From Pomacea canaliculata (taxonomy: Eukaryota; Mollusca; Gastropoda; Architaenioglossa; Ampullariidae), in NCBI RefSeq assembly GCF_003073045.1, contig NC_037590.1, positions 14,142,091 to 14,206,090 of the forward strand: a DNA stretch of 64,000 nucleotides, given 5' to 3'. A program made the translations under genes and the position numbers. The notes under the pieces were generated by a model. That model was not told the origin of the DNA. It searched no databases and was given only the letters and a program-made list of their open reading frames with translations. Position 1 is the first letter of the stretch, and each line of letters starts with the position of its first letter. Shown here one piece after another: positions 24,701 through 37,500 of the stretch.

Positions 24701-27700
24701 AACTAAACTAAAACATTTTTGTTTGTATCTGCTGCCAACGCCTTTCCTCCTTCGCTAGGTTCTCCTAATACGGATTTTGGAAACATCAAGAGGCATGCAA
24801 CATAAAAGGATTCTTTACCTCTTTGAGAAAATGAGGCTCTTGTGAAAGAAGGGAGGGAAGGGGGATTTAAGGAGAAGGGAACAAATGGCAAGTGTGAAGC
24901 CGATCGTTTTTAGTCTTAATCTCCATAATATCAAGAATTAAAAAATTTTCTTTTGGACGGCTCATTTCAGCCTAGCGGCGATAGCATCAAAATTCGTCAT
25001 TTGAACCTATGCCACTGTTTACTTTCTCCTCACTAGGGGGAAAAAAAGAAAAATTGTAACTCTTTGCACTTCTATTACCCGTTTTCGACCAGAAAATCAG
25101 TTTGGCTTAGGTGTTGTCCCCCCACTTCCCCAAATATGTCGCCAAAAGGTAATTTACACAAACTAATCTGGAGAGTCTACACTATTTTAGGTCTGAAGAG
25201 TTTGCTTCTCACATAGCTAATAGCAAGATCAATAGCAGCAAGTCTCTTCAGCAGCACAACATCAGTCACTGAGGAGATTAGTAAGCTGAGAATGTGGATT
25301 CTTAGGACTACAAATGTACCCGGCTGTTTCTGAGAGACCGAAGGGTTAGGTCAGGTAGTAAACAGTCCCATTACGCCTCAGACGCTGCTCTCGGCTCTTC
25401 CAGTCTTCCTATGTCTTTTCAGAAGTGTTCTTCTGGTTTGAAATTACAGAAACGCAGAACACTGCTGCTACGGATGTGCATGGGGGAGATAACTAACTCA
25501 CCCCTCGTTACTGAGACGTTCCAAGAAGACCCACATCGACACACATATTTTGTTTTCGTCAGAAATGTATAGAGAACAAGAAAACACGTTAAAAAAATAA
25601 TGTGCGTTTGAGTTTGCATTCGATAAATGTTGGATAGATCCTTCGCAGCGCATGCACAAAAAAAAAAAAACAACTGACTGTTGGTCCTTCACTGCGTCTT
25701 GAAGGAAAGTCCAACATTAAGTACTGCGTGGTGGGTATCACACACAGAAAGAGATAGAAATCTTTAGCGTTAATAACTTACAATCTGTGTTCTTCACTGT
25801 CTGAATCTTGAACCCATAATCAACGCCCACTGTTGGCTGGTAACCAGCACTGAACTGCAGCAAAATATAAACCAGTGAGATCATTTTCGCTCTCTCTCTC
25901 TCTCTCTTCAGCCCCTCCCCAATTTTTTTTCTCTCTCTCCCGTACTCATGAACCCAGGTGAACGTGCATAATTATACGTAAATATCTATACACACGCAGG
26001 ATTGACAGATATAGGAAACACACACATGACACGGAACATAACATTTATTCCATACCCTGAAATATATCGTTTTACAAACTCTTACCTACCTTTGCTATGT
26101 AGTGTTTTGGTCACCTATTTCAATAAAAATTTGGTTTTCTTTCTCAAATCGATGTAACCTAATGAAACATGACAATGTGAACATAACTACAATATTTACT
26201 GTTGCTAGTTCAAACATTTTCAAATTTACATACACTAAATTCTGTTATGTTATTTACACAATTATGCAATTGTTTGCATCATTTCAACAGGCATATTAAG
26301 ATGATAAATCTATATGGTTGCATGAAGTATATGTATCAAATTAAAGATCAGAGTGATCAACTGTCAAATCTTGTATTTTAAGCTAAACAAGGAAGCGTGT
26401 GCTTTTGTTCTGCATCTATTTAAATAGCTGCAATATACTATAGGGTATCAAATATCTAGCTACTCTTTTTTTTTTTTTTTGCTTTATCATCAATCAAAGC
26501 CAGTAATTTTAACTCCTCCATAATTGTTTTCAAAATGTTTCTCAGTTACATGTTTGATTCTTCGGAAACAAATCCAAAAAGCACATAGACAATTGAGGAG
26601 CTGATTAAATCAGGAAGTGTGAGTCATATTACCGACCATTCTAGAAGAGACCATAGAAATAGAAGATAATCTAAGATTTCCGTCATTGTACAGTAAGCCA
26701 CAAAAGCTATGGGAGGCAACTTTAGTTTGCAACACTGTGGTTACTGAATAAAGCAGGTGATAGCCTCCCTCTAGCCAACCTAAAGCCTAAGCCAAAAAAA
26801 AAAAGTTTGTTCTGACCATCCATTTACAAACACTGTACTACTGCAAATACTCTTTCAAAAAACAGGAATCCCATTAATAACAGACAAACCTCTGATTCTT
26901 GGTTTTGTGTCTCATCTTCATCCTGCCATTGGGTATACAAATACACCATTTGATGTATAGGTAAAAACAAAGCAAATCAATTACCAAATAAAACTGAGTG
27001 TCATTATTCAAAATTAAGGCAACGCCTCTAACTTATTTTACACATGCTTACTTATTCTTAAATTATTAAATTAAGGCAGGCCCTTATGATATTTATTAGT
27101 GTTCTTTGCTCCTATCTGAGCTAATAAAAGAGCACATTAAGCAACATCTGTATTGAAGAGGGTAAAGCAAGCAATATATCTGTGTATTGAAGTAGGTTAG
27201 GCAGTATTCATATGCCTCTGTATATCATTATTTTTTGCTGTATTCATGTATGTCTACATTTTAATTCAACTATAGCATTCTAACATATGGAAAGATATGT
27301 ATTAATAAAGTAAAACACATATAACCTCTTTAATTATTTCAGTGACCACTGACACCCCAATATTCACTCAATCACACAAAATGTAGCACGTATATGAGCT
27401 CAGAAGCAGCTAATGGAGTTGAACATACAAGAAGTTAGTACCTACCTTGCTTTCACAGAAATGCTTTATAAGGCATGTTTTTCCTGTCCCTGCATTTCCA
27501 ATTCCAACAATCTGAGGGAAAGTGAGTAAAGTATTATTATATTTTCTCCACGTTACTGTTATTTACGCTATATTATGATGCAAAGTTTTGAAAAAAATTT
27601 ATGTGTTATTTAAAAGAAATGAAATTGCACAAATCTAAATTTGGAAACTTCTAAATTTTAAAATATACTTTTTATGAAGTGTAATCAAGGAGCCTATAGA

Positions 27701-27944
27701 ACTTATATATGTGGTTGGTTGTGTAAAGCTCCTCATGATGGCTTGTGGTTGCACTTATGTAGTTGAAGCAGTGAAGATTACGACTGTGAATCCCTTTCTT
27801 TTATAATCAAAAGATTACATTTAGTCTTCTACTGGGTGTGCGATTACGAGCACGCCTACAGCGATAAACATCTACCTTAATCCAAACAAGCGTGGAGACT
27901 GCTTCATGATAATTTTTTGTCAGATGGCCTGGAGTTCTGTTCAT
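21701..27944 (-). CDS. DNAJC27: RJL-family Rab-like small GTPase (DNAJC27/RBJ-like)
   Basis: Six coding exons chain in frame: 27,876-27,944; 27,446-27,511; 25,782-25,854; 22,940-23,136; 22,138-22,208; 21,701-21,872 (stop at 21,701). They give about 215 residues with GT-AG junctions throughout. The P-loop GNAGTGKT lies at residues 28-35, switch II reads WDLSGSAEY (75-83), the guanine-specificity box is NKVD (134-137) and the SAK-type box is ETSA (162-165). Serine follows the switch-II glycine where Rabs have the catalytic glutamine, as in RJL proteins generally, so weak intrinsic hydrolysis is expected. There is no C-terminal prenylation motif. Animal DNAJC27 normally adds a J domain after the GTPase; none was found, and exon 6 reads through to a stop. 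Either a donor inside exon 6 (for example GTGTGC near 21,805) leads to an unlocated J exon, or this copy has no J domain. RJL GTPases occur mostly in ciliated eukaryotes, and human DNAJC27 has been tied to MEK/ERK signalling. Confidence 0.85.
22059..22088 (+). repeat. GT/GA compound microsatellite
   Basis: A TG run passes directly into a GA run inside intron 5 of the RJL GTPase gene. Confidence 0.8.
23755..23905 (-). repeat. possible tRNA-derived SINE fragment
   Basis: Read on the minus strand, the stretch contains GTTCGATATCC, close to the tRNA B-box GGTTCGANTCC, then a compact GC-rich body unlike the AT-rich intron around it. No clear A box or tail was seen. The call rests on composition and one box. 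Confidence 0.25.
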
Positions 27945-28038
27945 TCCTATGTTAGCTGACGTTTCAAAGCCAAGAACGCATACGTTTATAATTAATAATC
28001 TAAAACACTTTAAAGTTCTGAGCAGAATGCACTGTCCT

Positions 28039-28133
28039 GTTGCTATGGTGACACCTAGCCAAGTTCAGAGCAGTAGCTTGTTAACTCTGTTCCGATTGGC
28101 CACTCTACAAAAATACCAATCATTTACTTCCGG
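28039..28133 (-). promoter_or_regulatory. RJL GTPase promoter with RFX X-box, CCAAT box and ETS site
   Basis: On the coding strand of the GTPase gene, GTCACCATAGCAAC (28,052 down to 28,039) fits the RFX X-box pattern at every defined position and ends 95 bp upstream of the ATG at 27,944. Further upstream are a CCAAT box (28,095-28,099) and CCGGAAGT, a perfect ETS core (28,126-28,133). In C. elegans and vertebrates X-boxes close to the start codon mark genes switched on by RFX factors in ciliated cells. The sequence match is direct; the ciliary interpretation is inference. Confidence 0.6.
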
Positions 28134-29727
28134 TGTTGGTCAATTGTTTGTCGTACGAGGTGCTTTCGAAGTGCAAAGACATTTGTACTCAGCGATCTTT
28201 CAATCTTATTTTAAATGTTAAAATTTGTTTAAATTTTCTTTAAATATTCCGTATCTCAAATTAAAAATCGATCGTGTTGTATAAATGGCAAGGAGAGCCA
28301 TGAAGTATGCTGAAGACGTCGGCTCGAATTAGATATGTCGACAGAGAGTGGCATTGTATCGATCCATGGAATCGAGGTAGATATTCGTGGTCGATCAACA
28401 TTGTCACGATGAGCGTAAACTGTGTAGGCTGTAATAAAGGTGTTCCGAACTATTACTAATATAAGTTCCACATTAGCATGAAAAGAACATTTTTTTATTT
28501 AAAGTCTGCAATAAAATTTTAAATGATAGCCATTTAAACTCCCTGCAATAGCTGTCGATGTAACGAGACCCGATGTCTCAGAACCATATGAATTCGTATC
28601 CTTATGGTCTGTCGACGGGATGACAATTAGTAATGCGGTGTGGATTATAAATAATAATATATGACTTCTGCGGAGCATATGTCTCTCGATGGATTATCAG
28701 ACATATATATTCGTGGTTTTCCAACGCATATAATAAAATCCATGTGTTGTGTGTGTTTGCTTTTTCATGTTATTCTAACACATTAATTATAATTAGATCA
28801 AAGCGTGGCTTGTATGAGACATCATTCAAGGAACCTCTGTGTAATAAAAATGAATGTTAACAGTGTAACCATTTTTTTCTCCCCCGGCTCCAAGAAACAA
28901 AATTATACGTACGTACCGCTATTTCACGCGATAAAAAAAAATGGATGACACCTGTATAATTATTGATCTGTTTTGTAGCTCGTACAGGCAGCGCGCTTAA
29001 AGTACTATCACTGACCCCAAACGGAATTACACTCCAAGCATTAAATTCTCTCAGTCTTGCAGGTAGTAATTCGCAAATGACAGCAAACTAATGATTGTTG
29101 TTTTCATACTTTTTAACATGGTATAGTACAATCCGTTTTCAGTTTAAATAAGTGTATTGAACAGAAAAGGTAAGACCGCTGAAAGTCAGCACATGCGAAT
29201 AAACGTGGGCCCCGTTTCACTTGAGATATCGCTTTAAAACGCTTAATTAATGCGTAAAACTTTACAAAAATCAATTGGAAAAATAACGCCTGTTGCCAGT
29301 CTGGCTTCAACACGTCAGTTCTAAGCGTGTTCCCTCAACCGTGCGCATGCTCTGAACTACCGGTGCTCAGCGACTTTTCCGCCCTATGAATCGGACTTTA
29401 AACTCAAAGATTCAATGCTTAAAGAAAATAATAAAGTAAGATCATATTATTTTAATTTATATTTTGGGGATAAAATTACTCTCCCGTAAATTCATTAATT
29501 TTCAAAAATATAAATGATTAAATACTTGACGTAAAAGAAGACGGTTTCAATAACAGGAACCACAGTAGCCGCTCACCGCTCTATTTACGGAGCAGTTGCC
29601 GGATAGCAGATGCTTTCCGATGGAAAGGCAACAAGCTGGCGTCTGCTAGCAACCTGCATGAGAGCAATACACCGTCACTGTCTTCGTGCGTTTAACCACG
29701 CTGTAGCTAAAGATCATTTTTTAAACA
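28134..29727. other. intergenic region between RJL GTPase and DNAJC22 promoters
   Basis: The two genes are divergent, with about 1.8 kb between start codons. The left end belongs to the GTPase promoter. An NRF1-like TGCGCATGCTC lies at 29,342-29,352, 376 bp upstream of the DNAJC22 start. No coding exon or repeat family was recognised in the AT-rich middle. Confidence 0.4.
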
Positions 29728-31506
29728 ATGGCAAACTTAACAATAGCTTACATTTTGTGGTTTTTTCTGGGAATATTTGGTGTTCACCACTTTTACCTCC
29801 GGCGGGATCGCCAAGCCTTCGTGTGGTGGAGTACTCTAGGCGGCTTTTTTGTGTCGGCTGGGTTAGAGATCTTTGGCGTCTTCCTGAGTATGTGAAGGAG
29901 TGTAACGAAGACCAGAATGTAGATGTCAGGGACCGTAATGACAACAGTTTTACTGTAAGATCCAGAGGAAAACCGAAAGTAGGGTTTGCTAGATTTTTTG
30001 GAATGATGATGATGGGAATCATTTTGGGGTACTTGGTACAGGCTGCGTGCCCCAAAGAAGTGTTCAACAGTCCAGGCATTGTTGGTTGGATTTGTAGTAT
30101 GGTGATTCCTCCATTTGCCGCTGCCATCGGTAATTTCTTAATCATTGCTTATCTTATATGGAAATATACAGCATGTGTTCTTTAGTCTCCCATATGTTGA
30201 CATTTCCAGTGTGTGCCGAATTGTGCATTTATAGTTACATATTTCTTTGTAACTTCATTTAGAAAAATGATTTATTGAATTATATAAAATAATATAGATA
30301 CTGAGTAAATATCAAAAATACATGTAATTAACAAATTGCTTTTGCAGGCTTTTTGGAAATCAAATGTGAATGGGTTTGGTAAAGCAAATATTTCAAATCT
30401 ATTTGAAATAAATTTTAAAACCATATGATAAAAAAAAAAAATAAATGTTTCTATTTTCCTGTTTGGTCTCGTTTTTCTTTTAATCCTAGGTGTACACCTT
30501 GTGGCCAACATTGGACTACTACAAGCAAGCTTGAAGTGGCCATTGATTGGAGCATATTTAGGCAGTCTTTGGCTTTTAGAAGATCCCAATAATATTGGTA
30601 TGGTCAGTCTTTTGTCTTCACTGGCAACTTTTTTCCAAGGTTTTAGGTGGAAGCCAGTTCAGAAGCATTGCGGACTTTGCAAACGTCTGACTATTTTAAG
30701 CCTTCTGTGGGACAGCATACTTGTTGCTTTTGGGCTCAGCACTGTACTATAATGCTAACATCATCACAAAGGATGGTGAGTCAGTCCCATTGCGAGAGGC
30801 GGTCCACCACTTCTTCAAATCTCCAGCTTGGACACAGACAAAGGAGTCATTCAGGCGATTGTGGTACTCTTTGCAGGCTCATGGCTGGAGGAACGTTCTA
30901 AATGAGCTGTTGAAGGATTTAGATCCACAAGGAGAGGCAAATGCATACAAGGTGAGTCTACATATGGTTCAATTTTTATCTTAGTATTTCTGCTGCATGG
31001 CTAAGGTTCATTGATAATGCTGTCTTTTTTATATTGTTAATCAAAAATCAACCAATTCTAAAAGAAGCCTTATGAAATACTAGTATCTGACTCACAACAC
31101 CTTTCAACCTCTATTATCATATGTGCAAAATTTAATAATTTAGAGAATCACAGGTCTGAGTCAAAAATGATTAATCTTAGAGCAAACACTGTAAATGCAA
31201 CAATTAAAAAACAAACCCACATTTTCAGATACTAAGAGTAAGAGTACAAAAAACATGGAAAACCATACATACATATTTTGCAGGTGCTCGGACTGGATGA
31301 CTCTGCAACCCAGGAAGATATCAAAGCTCAGTATCGGAAACTAGTAAAGAGAGTGGCATCCTGACAAGCACAAAGACTCAGAAAAAGAGGAATCTCATCA
31401 AAGGTTTATGGAGATTCAACAAGCATATAACACATTATCTACGCTTAAAGCTCGCAGGACACAAAAAAGTAGCAGCTTTTCAGAAAAAAAGCATACAGAA
31501 TTTTAA
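29728..31506 (+). CDS. DNAJC22: DNAJC22 (wurst-like) membrane J protein, with three apparent frame shifts
   Basis: Three exons match the family: 29,728-30,129, 30,490-30,951 and 31,284-31,506, with AG/GT junctions in phase. The N-terminus has a TM2-like block (VHHFYLRRDRQAFVWW, then TLGG). Several hydrophobic segments follow, then the LREAVHHFFKSPAW region, and a C-terminal J domain with helix II, the HPD motif (EWHPDKHKDSEK) and helix III (FMEIQQAYNTLS). Drosophila wurst acts in clathrin-mediated endocytosis and airway clearance, and human DNAJC22 is about 341 residues. The reading frame breaks three times: at the T6 run 29,845-29,850, at GGG 30,709-30,711, and at 31,346-31,353 just before HPD. 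Protein similarity continues on both sides of each break. Introns are kept, so this is not a processed copy. It is either a recent unitary pseudogene or it carries consensus indel errors. Confidence 0.8.
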
Positions 31507-34500
31507 ATGTTTACATATGATTTTGTCAAATATCTGCTGTTTTATGTGAATGAGGATAGATGGAAATTACAAAAACCAAAATGCATTTGTGTGCAAGGCA
31601 GAGTTGTATTTATAAGATGAGGCAGTTCAGATCATATGTTCTGTGTCTTTAATCTGGTAATAAGCATGCCAAAAAAGTTCTAAACAATTCCTTGAACCAG
31701 AGTTAGTTACAGGGCTCAAATGGTTTTACATTAGGCAAACTGTCAGTCACCTAGAGTACAATTTCTTTTGAGAAGGCACAAAAATGAGAAAATTTATTAA
31801 TTTGGGGAGGTGCTATTGATGGTGCTCAAGGATAGCTATAAGATATTACTCTTGAAGGCCAAATTTTCACCGGCTTGCAGGAAAGAATGGATTTGATCTG
31901 GCGAAGGAAAGTAGGGGAGCTTGTCAGGCCAGATGGAAGCAATTAGCAAAAAATGACTACTAGGGTAGCCAGCACAATGTTTGCTCCTCACCTCACTCGC
32001 TCAGGTTGAACCATTCTTTCCTACAATAAGCTTAAAGTTTGGCTTTCAGATGTAATGACATGAACAAAGTTAATGTAGAACATGGTTGGTTGGGGAGTAG
32101 AGAATGTAGTGGAAATATAGCCACGACTAGTTCTGTTTAATTTTATATTTTCAGTATTGATATTTTATCAACATGACAGTGAACCAAGCATGTCATTGTG
32201 ACAAATGGTGAAATGTTTCTGTGTGGATCACATTTATTTTTATCATGACAAAATGTGTCCAGATGACAAAGTTGTAAAACTATGCAATTTTTTCGTGCTA
32301 GTGTAACTTGTAGACTACAGTTTTGGCAAATGGCTTTTGTCGATCTTTCACAACATATTTTCTGTTTGTCTTTCTTATTTTGATAATATTTATAATATTG
32401 CACCAAGTTCTAGTTAGAAGCTACTCATCATGCATGTCACACCTTCCATCCCAATTCAAAAGAAAGTCCAATCTATCATGATGCTCAAATTAAAGATACT
32501 TTCAACTGGATATTACTATGGACCACTTTAAAAAGTGTTAAGAAGTTAAAAAGAACATGTTATCTAAATTTGTTTTTCCCCAAACCCCATTTTCTATAAT
32601 GCAGCTAAATAAATTTAAAATGAGGAACTTATCACTTACTAGAACATTTGAATCTCAACATATTTGTTTCTGTATTCACTTTAAATTGTTGAACATCCTT
32701 ATTAGGTGGTGGTCACCTATAATGTCAAATAAATATATACAAACTATTTACAATACCTTTGTACATAAAATTAATTAGCCCATTTTTTGACATCCCTCTA
32801 GTTCTCTTAATATCCTTTGGGAATAGATGGTACTTGTAGTAAATGTTTTTCAGTCTCATTATAATCAATGGCAGAATTTCCCTTTATTACAGACCAGATG
32901 TACACTGCTGACTCTGCTGAGAAATACTTTTATGCATACTATTTTTCAAAAGAAATAAAAATAACCCGATTTATGCAATATTTTTGCTTTGATATCCTGC
33001 AGTTTTATCCTGAAATATTGCTCATCTAAATGGCCTGTGAATTACACAATGTATGAACTTTATTCATGTTAGCCGTTTGTCAAAAAGGTGTTTTAGTCAC
33101 CTGTTTTGAAACTACATCTAATCAGCTGATCAACAATGGAATCTAAATCTGAATAACACATATGACCTTCAGATCATTCTGTATTTATGACTTTTGTGTA
33201 TTTGTTTTATTGGTATTGATCTGTAAATATTTAATCTTTGTAGTGTGTAGCAGAAAATGATCAGTTTTCAGATCATTTAAAAATATTCATGTCCTTCCAT
33301 GCAATAAATTATACACAAGTTTTCATTAAACTATTTTTTAAGGAAAATGATCAACGAGAAAACAACTTTTACTTTTAACAAATGAAAACATCTGTATAAA
33401 AATATATTATTCCATTAATATACAATAAACAGTTGGTTAACCAATTTGAGTTTTTAAACAAGTTATGCATTGATCTTTATCCAATCTCTCTCTTTGTACG
33501 TGCATGCAAGCAGGTGTATCATTTACCTTTGACGCAAACCTGGCTATACAACACCCTCCTTTGCAAGCTCCACGGGCAAGCCATTTCAAGGTCGCATTGA
33601 TTACAAGAACGCCACATGATGCAACTATTTCCTTCGTAGCTTCCCCCAACAAACATATCTAAGTTACTGATATTTACCTTCTCTATGTTAGGTATCAGAC
33701 AAAAGAAATTCGTCAGATGCTCCTTTTCTTTCTCTACAATTCTCTGCCCTTTCTGCCAGAGGGCCCATATGTTAATCAGATATATCTTTGTACGAACATG
33801 GCAAGATTCTGACCTCTTTCTATGCGTGGTGATGTCTGTATAGGTACGTGTCTTGAGAATCAAAGAGGGTTAGTCGCCCAGATTTGGGAAAGTAATATCT
33901 TGCCCTGAGCTCTACCCAGTCATTAGAAAAAAAACTCTGTACCTCAATACTCAACTTTTCGCAGTAAGTTCAAAGGTTGAATCAGAGGAACTGAATGGCA
34001 TGACTGAACTCAAGCAAAAGTCTGCAGTCCAAAAGATTTGCACGGAACTCATTTGCTTCTGCATCATGTTGACAAAAAAAACCTGATGTAAAATGTTAAA
34101 TGTCAGACAGTAGAATCTGGGTTGCAATATATTCACTTTGTAAGTGCGGAGGGCATAATAATATCTCAAACTTAACTCTATTTAACAAGGAGGGTGCTTT
34201 GCAAAAAAAAAAAGAACCATTTGTAAAAGATTCAATATATATATTAAACTGTTTACATTTGCTTATAATAAGGCAATGACAAAAGACTACCATAATAATG
34301 CTTTTATCTATAACACCTAATTCTGCAATCTACTCAACAATAAAATTAATCTTAAGATTACAAATATCAAAACTTCAACAATTCAAAGGGATAAGTTGGG
34401 AATACAGCATAACTGCATCGGCCAATTTCATCCCTAGCCTTTCAAAAACTTTCAGACAAACATATCAGGTCAAGCTCTCATTTAGGATTTTGAAGAGTTT

Positions 34501-37500
34501 AGTGATTCAACAAATTAAAACAGCTGTACACCATAAACATCCATATCCCTGAAAATACATGCTTATCCCATGCAACATGGATAGCAAAAAAAAATTTTTT
34601 TTAAATCAGCTCAGCAAACAAAGTACAACTCACTAAAGTGTGTACATTATGTCTTGCTACAAAAGCATACAACAAATAGACTTCCTATTCGGAAAAAGAT
34701 CCAAATCAGCAGAAATAAAAGTAAAATTCAAGCTAATTTTTTAAAAACAAAATGGGAAATATAACTAACCTACGCATAAAAAGTTTTGTATAAGGCTTTG
34801 TATGCTAATTCCTATGCTATGTTCAATAATTTAAACATTTTAAGAATGTAGACAAAACTGAAAAATAAAACACACCAAAAACAAAGACATTTTTTCCCCT
34901 TTTAGTAGCATGAAACTGGCATGGAGCAAACTATACATATGAACGCATTCAACTTTCTTGGTTTGTTATAGATTTTTTTTTTTGAAGCCTGGTCCCATCA
35001 ACTCTTATGTCACATTGAACATTACCTTAAATATCCAAATTGAAACAAAACTAATTCAAGCATGGATTAACCAATGGTATGCATGCAAGATCACAACATG
35101 CTGACTCTTGAAATAATCCAGCCATTTCCTTGTCATAATTTTATTAAAGAATCAACCATCATTGCCATTCATTTCACATGCATCATAAAAATGTTAACGT
35201 CTACTGAGAAAAATAAAAATTCATAGTTTTCTGGGGCAAGTATTCCCTGAATACCACATAACACTGCATCCCACTAGCAAATTCTGACAAACCAGCAAAA
35301 GAAGTGAAATATTCTGTCAAATGTTCATGATAAGAATATCATTTGATATGAAGACCAAAGAAGCCATTATTTCTTTGAATCTGCATACATATATATAAAA
35401 TTGAAAATAGGCTTCCAGCCACGTTGACCACAAAAGCTCTGTGTAAAATATGAGATCATATTCACTAGCCTGTATTTAATGAACACTACATTTTAGTTTA
35501 AAGTTTGTAGTTAATTTGTTAATCTGTTTTGATGACATGAGACTATCTTGTAAAGGAATTTACAGTAATACCTACCAGTGAATGCAAAAACCATCGAAAT
35601 GTTAAAAGCCTCATACAGAAGCAATGTTCTTAAATGTGTAGGAGAGGATGGTCATCATTAGAGACAGCTTGCCATGACTTTATTAAACACCACTGCTAGA
35701 AACAAATATGAGATGGCCAAAAGATGTACCAATTCACTACCAGATTTATAACATTTTACTCTTCAATCAGAAAAAAATTAAATTAAAAAAGTCTTACAAA
35801 CTTTATATCATATCTGTTTAACCCTTCTACAATACCAACTAAAACTGCTACCATTTCTCTCGTTTGATGAGTATCTTCATATATACCATGTTTTGTATTT
35901 ATGTATGCATGTGCATGCAACTGTATCTTCATTCCATAGTTTCTTTGTAAATAACATGCAGCCCTCTGGGGGAAGTATATTAAATAAGAACATTTCTTCT
36001 TCTTCATTTCCAGATTTTTATCATGTTCCTCGTTATGCTGGCCCTAATGTGACCTTATTAGGTTTTCTAAAGATGTTAGACCAATAAGTAGACAAAATTT
36101 TTGGAATCTAAGCATGTTTTGAACATGATGCAATTTAACATGAAGGGAAAAGCACACTGTGACACTTTAAGACCCTGTTTTTTTTTTAGATTTCTTTGTA
36201 AAACAAAACTTCCTCTCATTTCCTTGCCACTTGCCTCCTACGTGGACCTGAGAATGTGCACATACCACTTGAAAAAGCAGGTGCAAGAGGCACATGGTAG
36301 GCAAAGAGGCAGCCAAGCAGTGCAACCAATGATTAGAGCACCTGGCTGACAAATACATATCTTTTCAGATAGTGCAAAACTAAACAAGAATTCATATCCA
36401 CAATGATATTCCAGTCTAAAGGACAGGACAAGAGATAACACTGTAAAAGCCAATTGAAAGAAATAAACTTGCATGCATAAAACTGTCCAAAAATACAAAA
36501 CAACATAATATGGCTTGTACCTAAATTCCTAACAGATGCTGAAATTGCTTCATATGAAATCTTCAAAGTTATAACTTACACATGTAATTCAACATGAACT
36601 TTCAGGAAATTTCTTGTGCATCAAAAATGATTTACAAAACCTGTAGTCTGGTGGCAATAACATCACAGACAAATGCTACCTTCAGCACAAATCTGTTGTA
36701 TTTAGAATGTATGCAAAATGTGCCCTCACTGAGGTTCTAACTTATCAACTGTAAGTTTACATAAAAAAGTCTTTCCCATCAGAAACCATATCAAGTGAAA
36801 CAACAAAAAGGATGTCTTGCTTAATGGAGTGTGAAGAGAATATTCAACAGGTAGCATGATTTCTAAATGCTTATCTGAGCTTAAGTAACAGTTACTTTTA
36901 TGAGAATAATCCTGCTACAATAAAATGTTTAGCAAGAACCCCTTTCCCAAAACAGAATCACAGGAATGATACCTGAACTTTCTGCTATATTTTAATATAA
37001 TAAAAGTAGCTCAATGCGGATGAGTCTGTTTTCATCTAGAGCAGTGGTTCTTAACCGGGGTTTGATCGAACTCTAGGGGTTCGGTGAGTCGGTCTCGGGT
37101 TCGGCAGAGCCTCCACCACGGAGGTCAAGACACACCCGCAATTCGTGATGACACTAAAGAAGGGTTCGGTGAATGGCCATATGAAACTTGTGGGTTTGGT
37201 ACCTCAAAAAATGGTTAAGAACCACTGATCTAGAGAGATTAAAAAAGAAACTCCTGGAAGAATATTTAGAGTAAAAGATGATAACAGATAACAACTTTCT
37301 GATGCTACATAAGTGCATCAACATTTGAGCTAAAAGAAATGCCAGAACAATATTATATAAGTTGCTAAGTTTTTTAAAACCAAAAGAGTTTCAAAAGACA
37401 TAAGTTGTTCTTGAATGTTTGCAAATAAGAACTTTCCATTTCCTTTTCTTAATAAATAAAGTAGGCTGCACACATTTGTAACAAAGCTATCATATGAAAA

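Noticed and set aside
33437-33863. Two overlapping minus-strand frames of 71 and 114 codons with several cysteines
   Set aside because: Both frames are open at once, neither resembles a family, and the stretch lies in a convergent 3' region.
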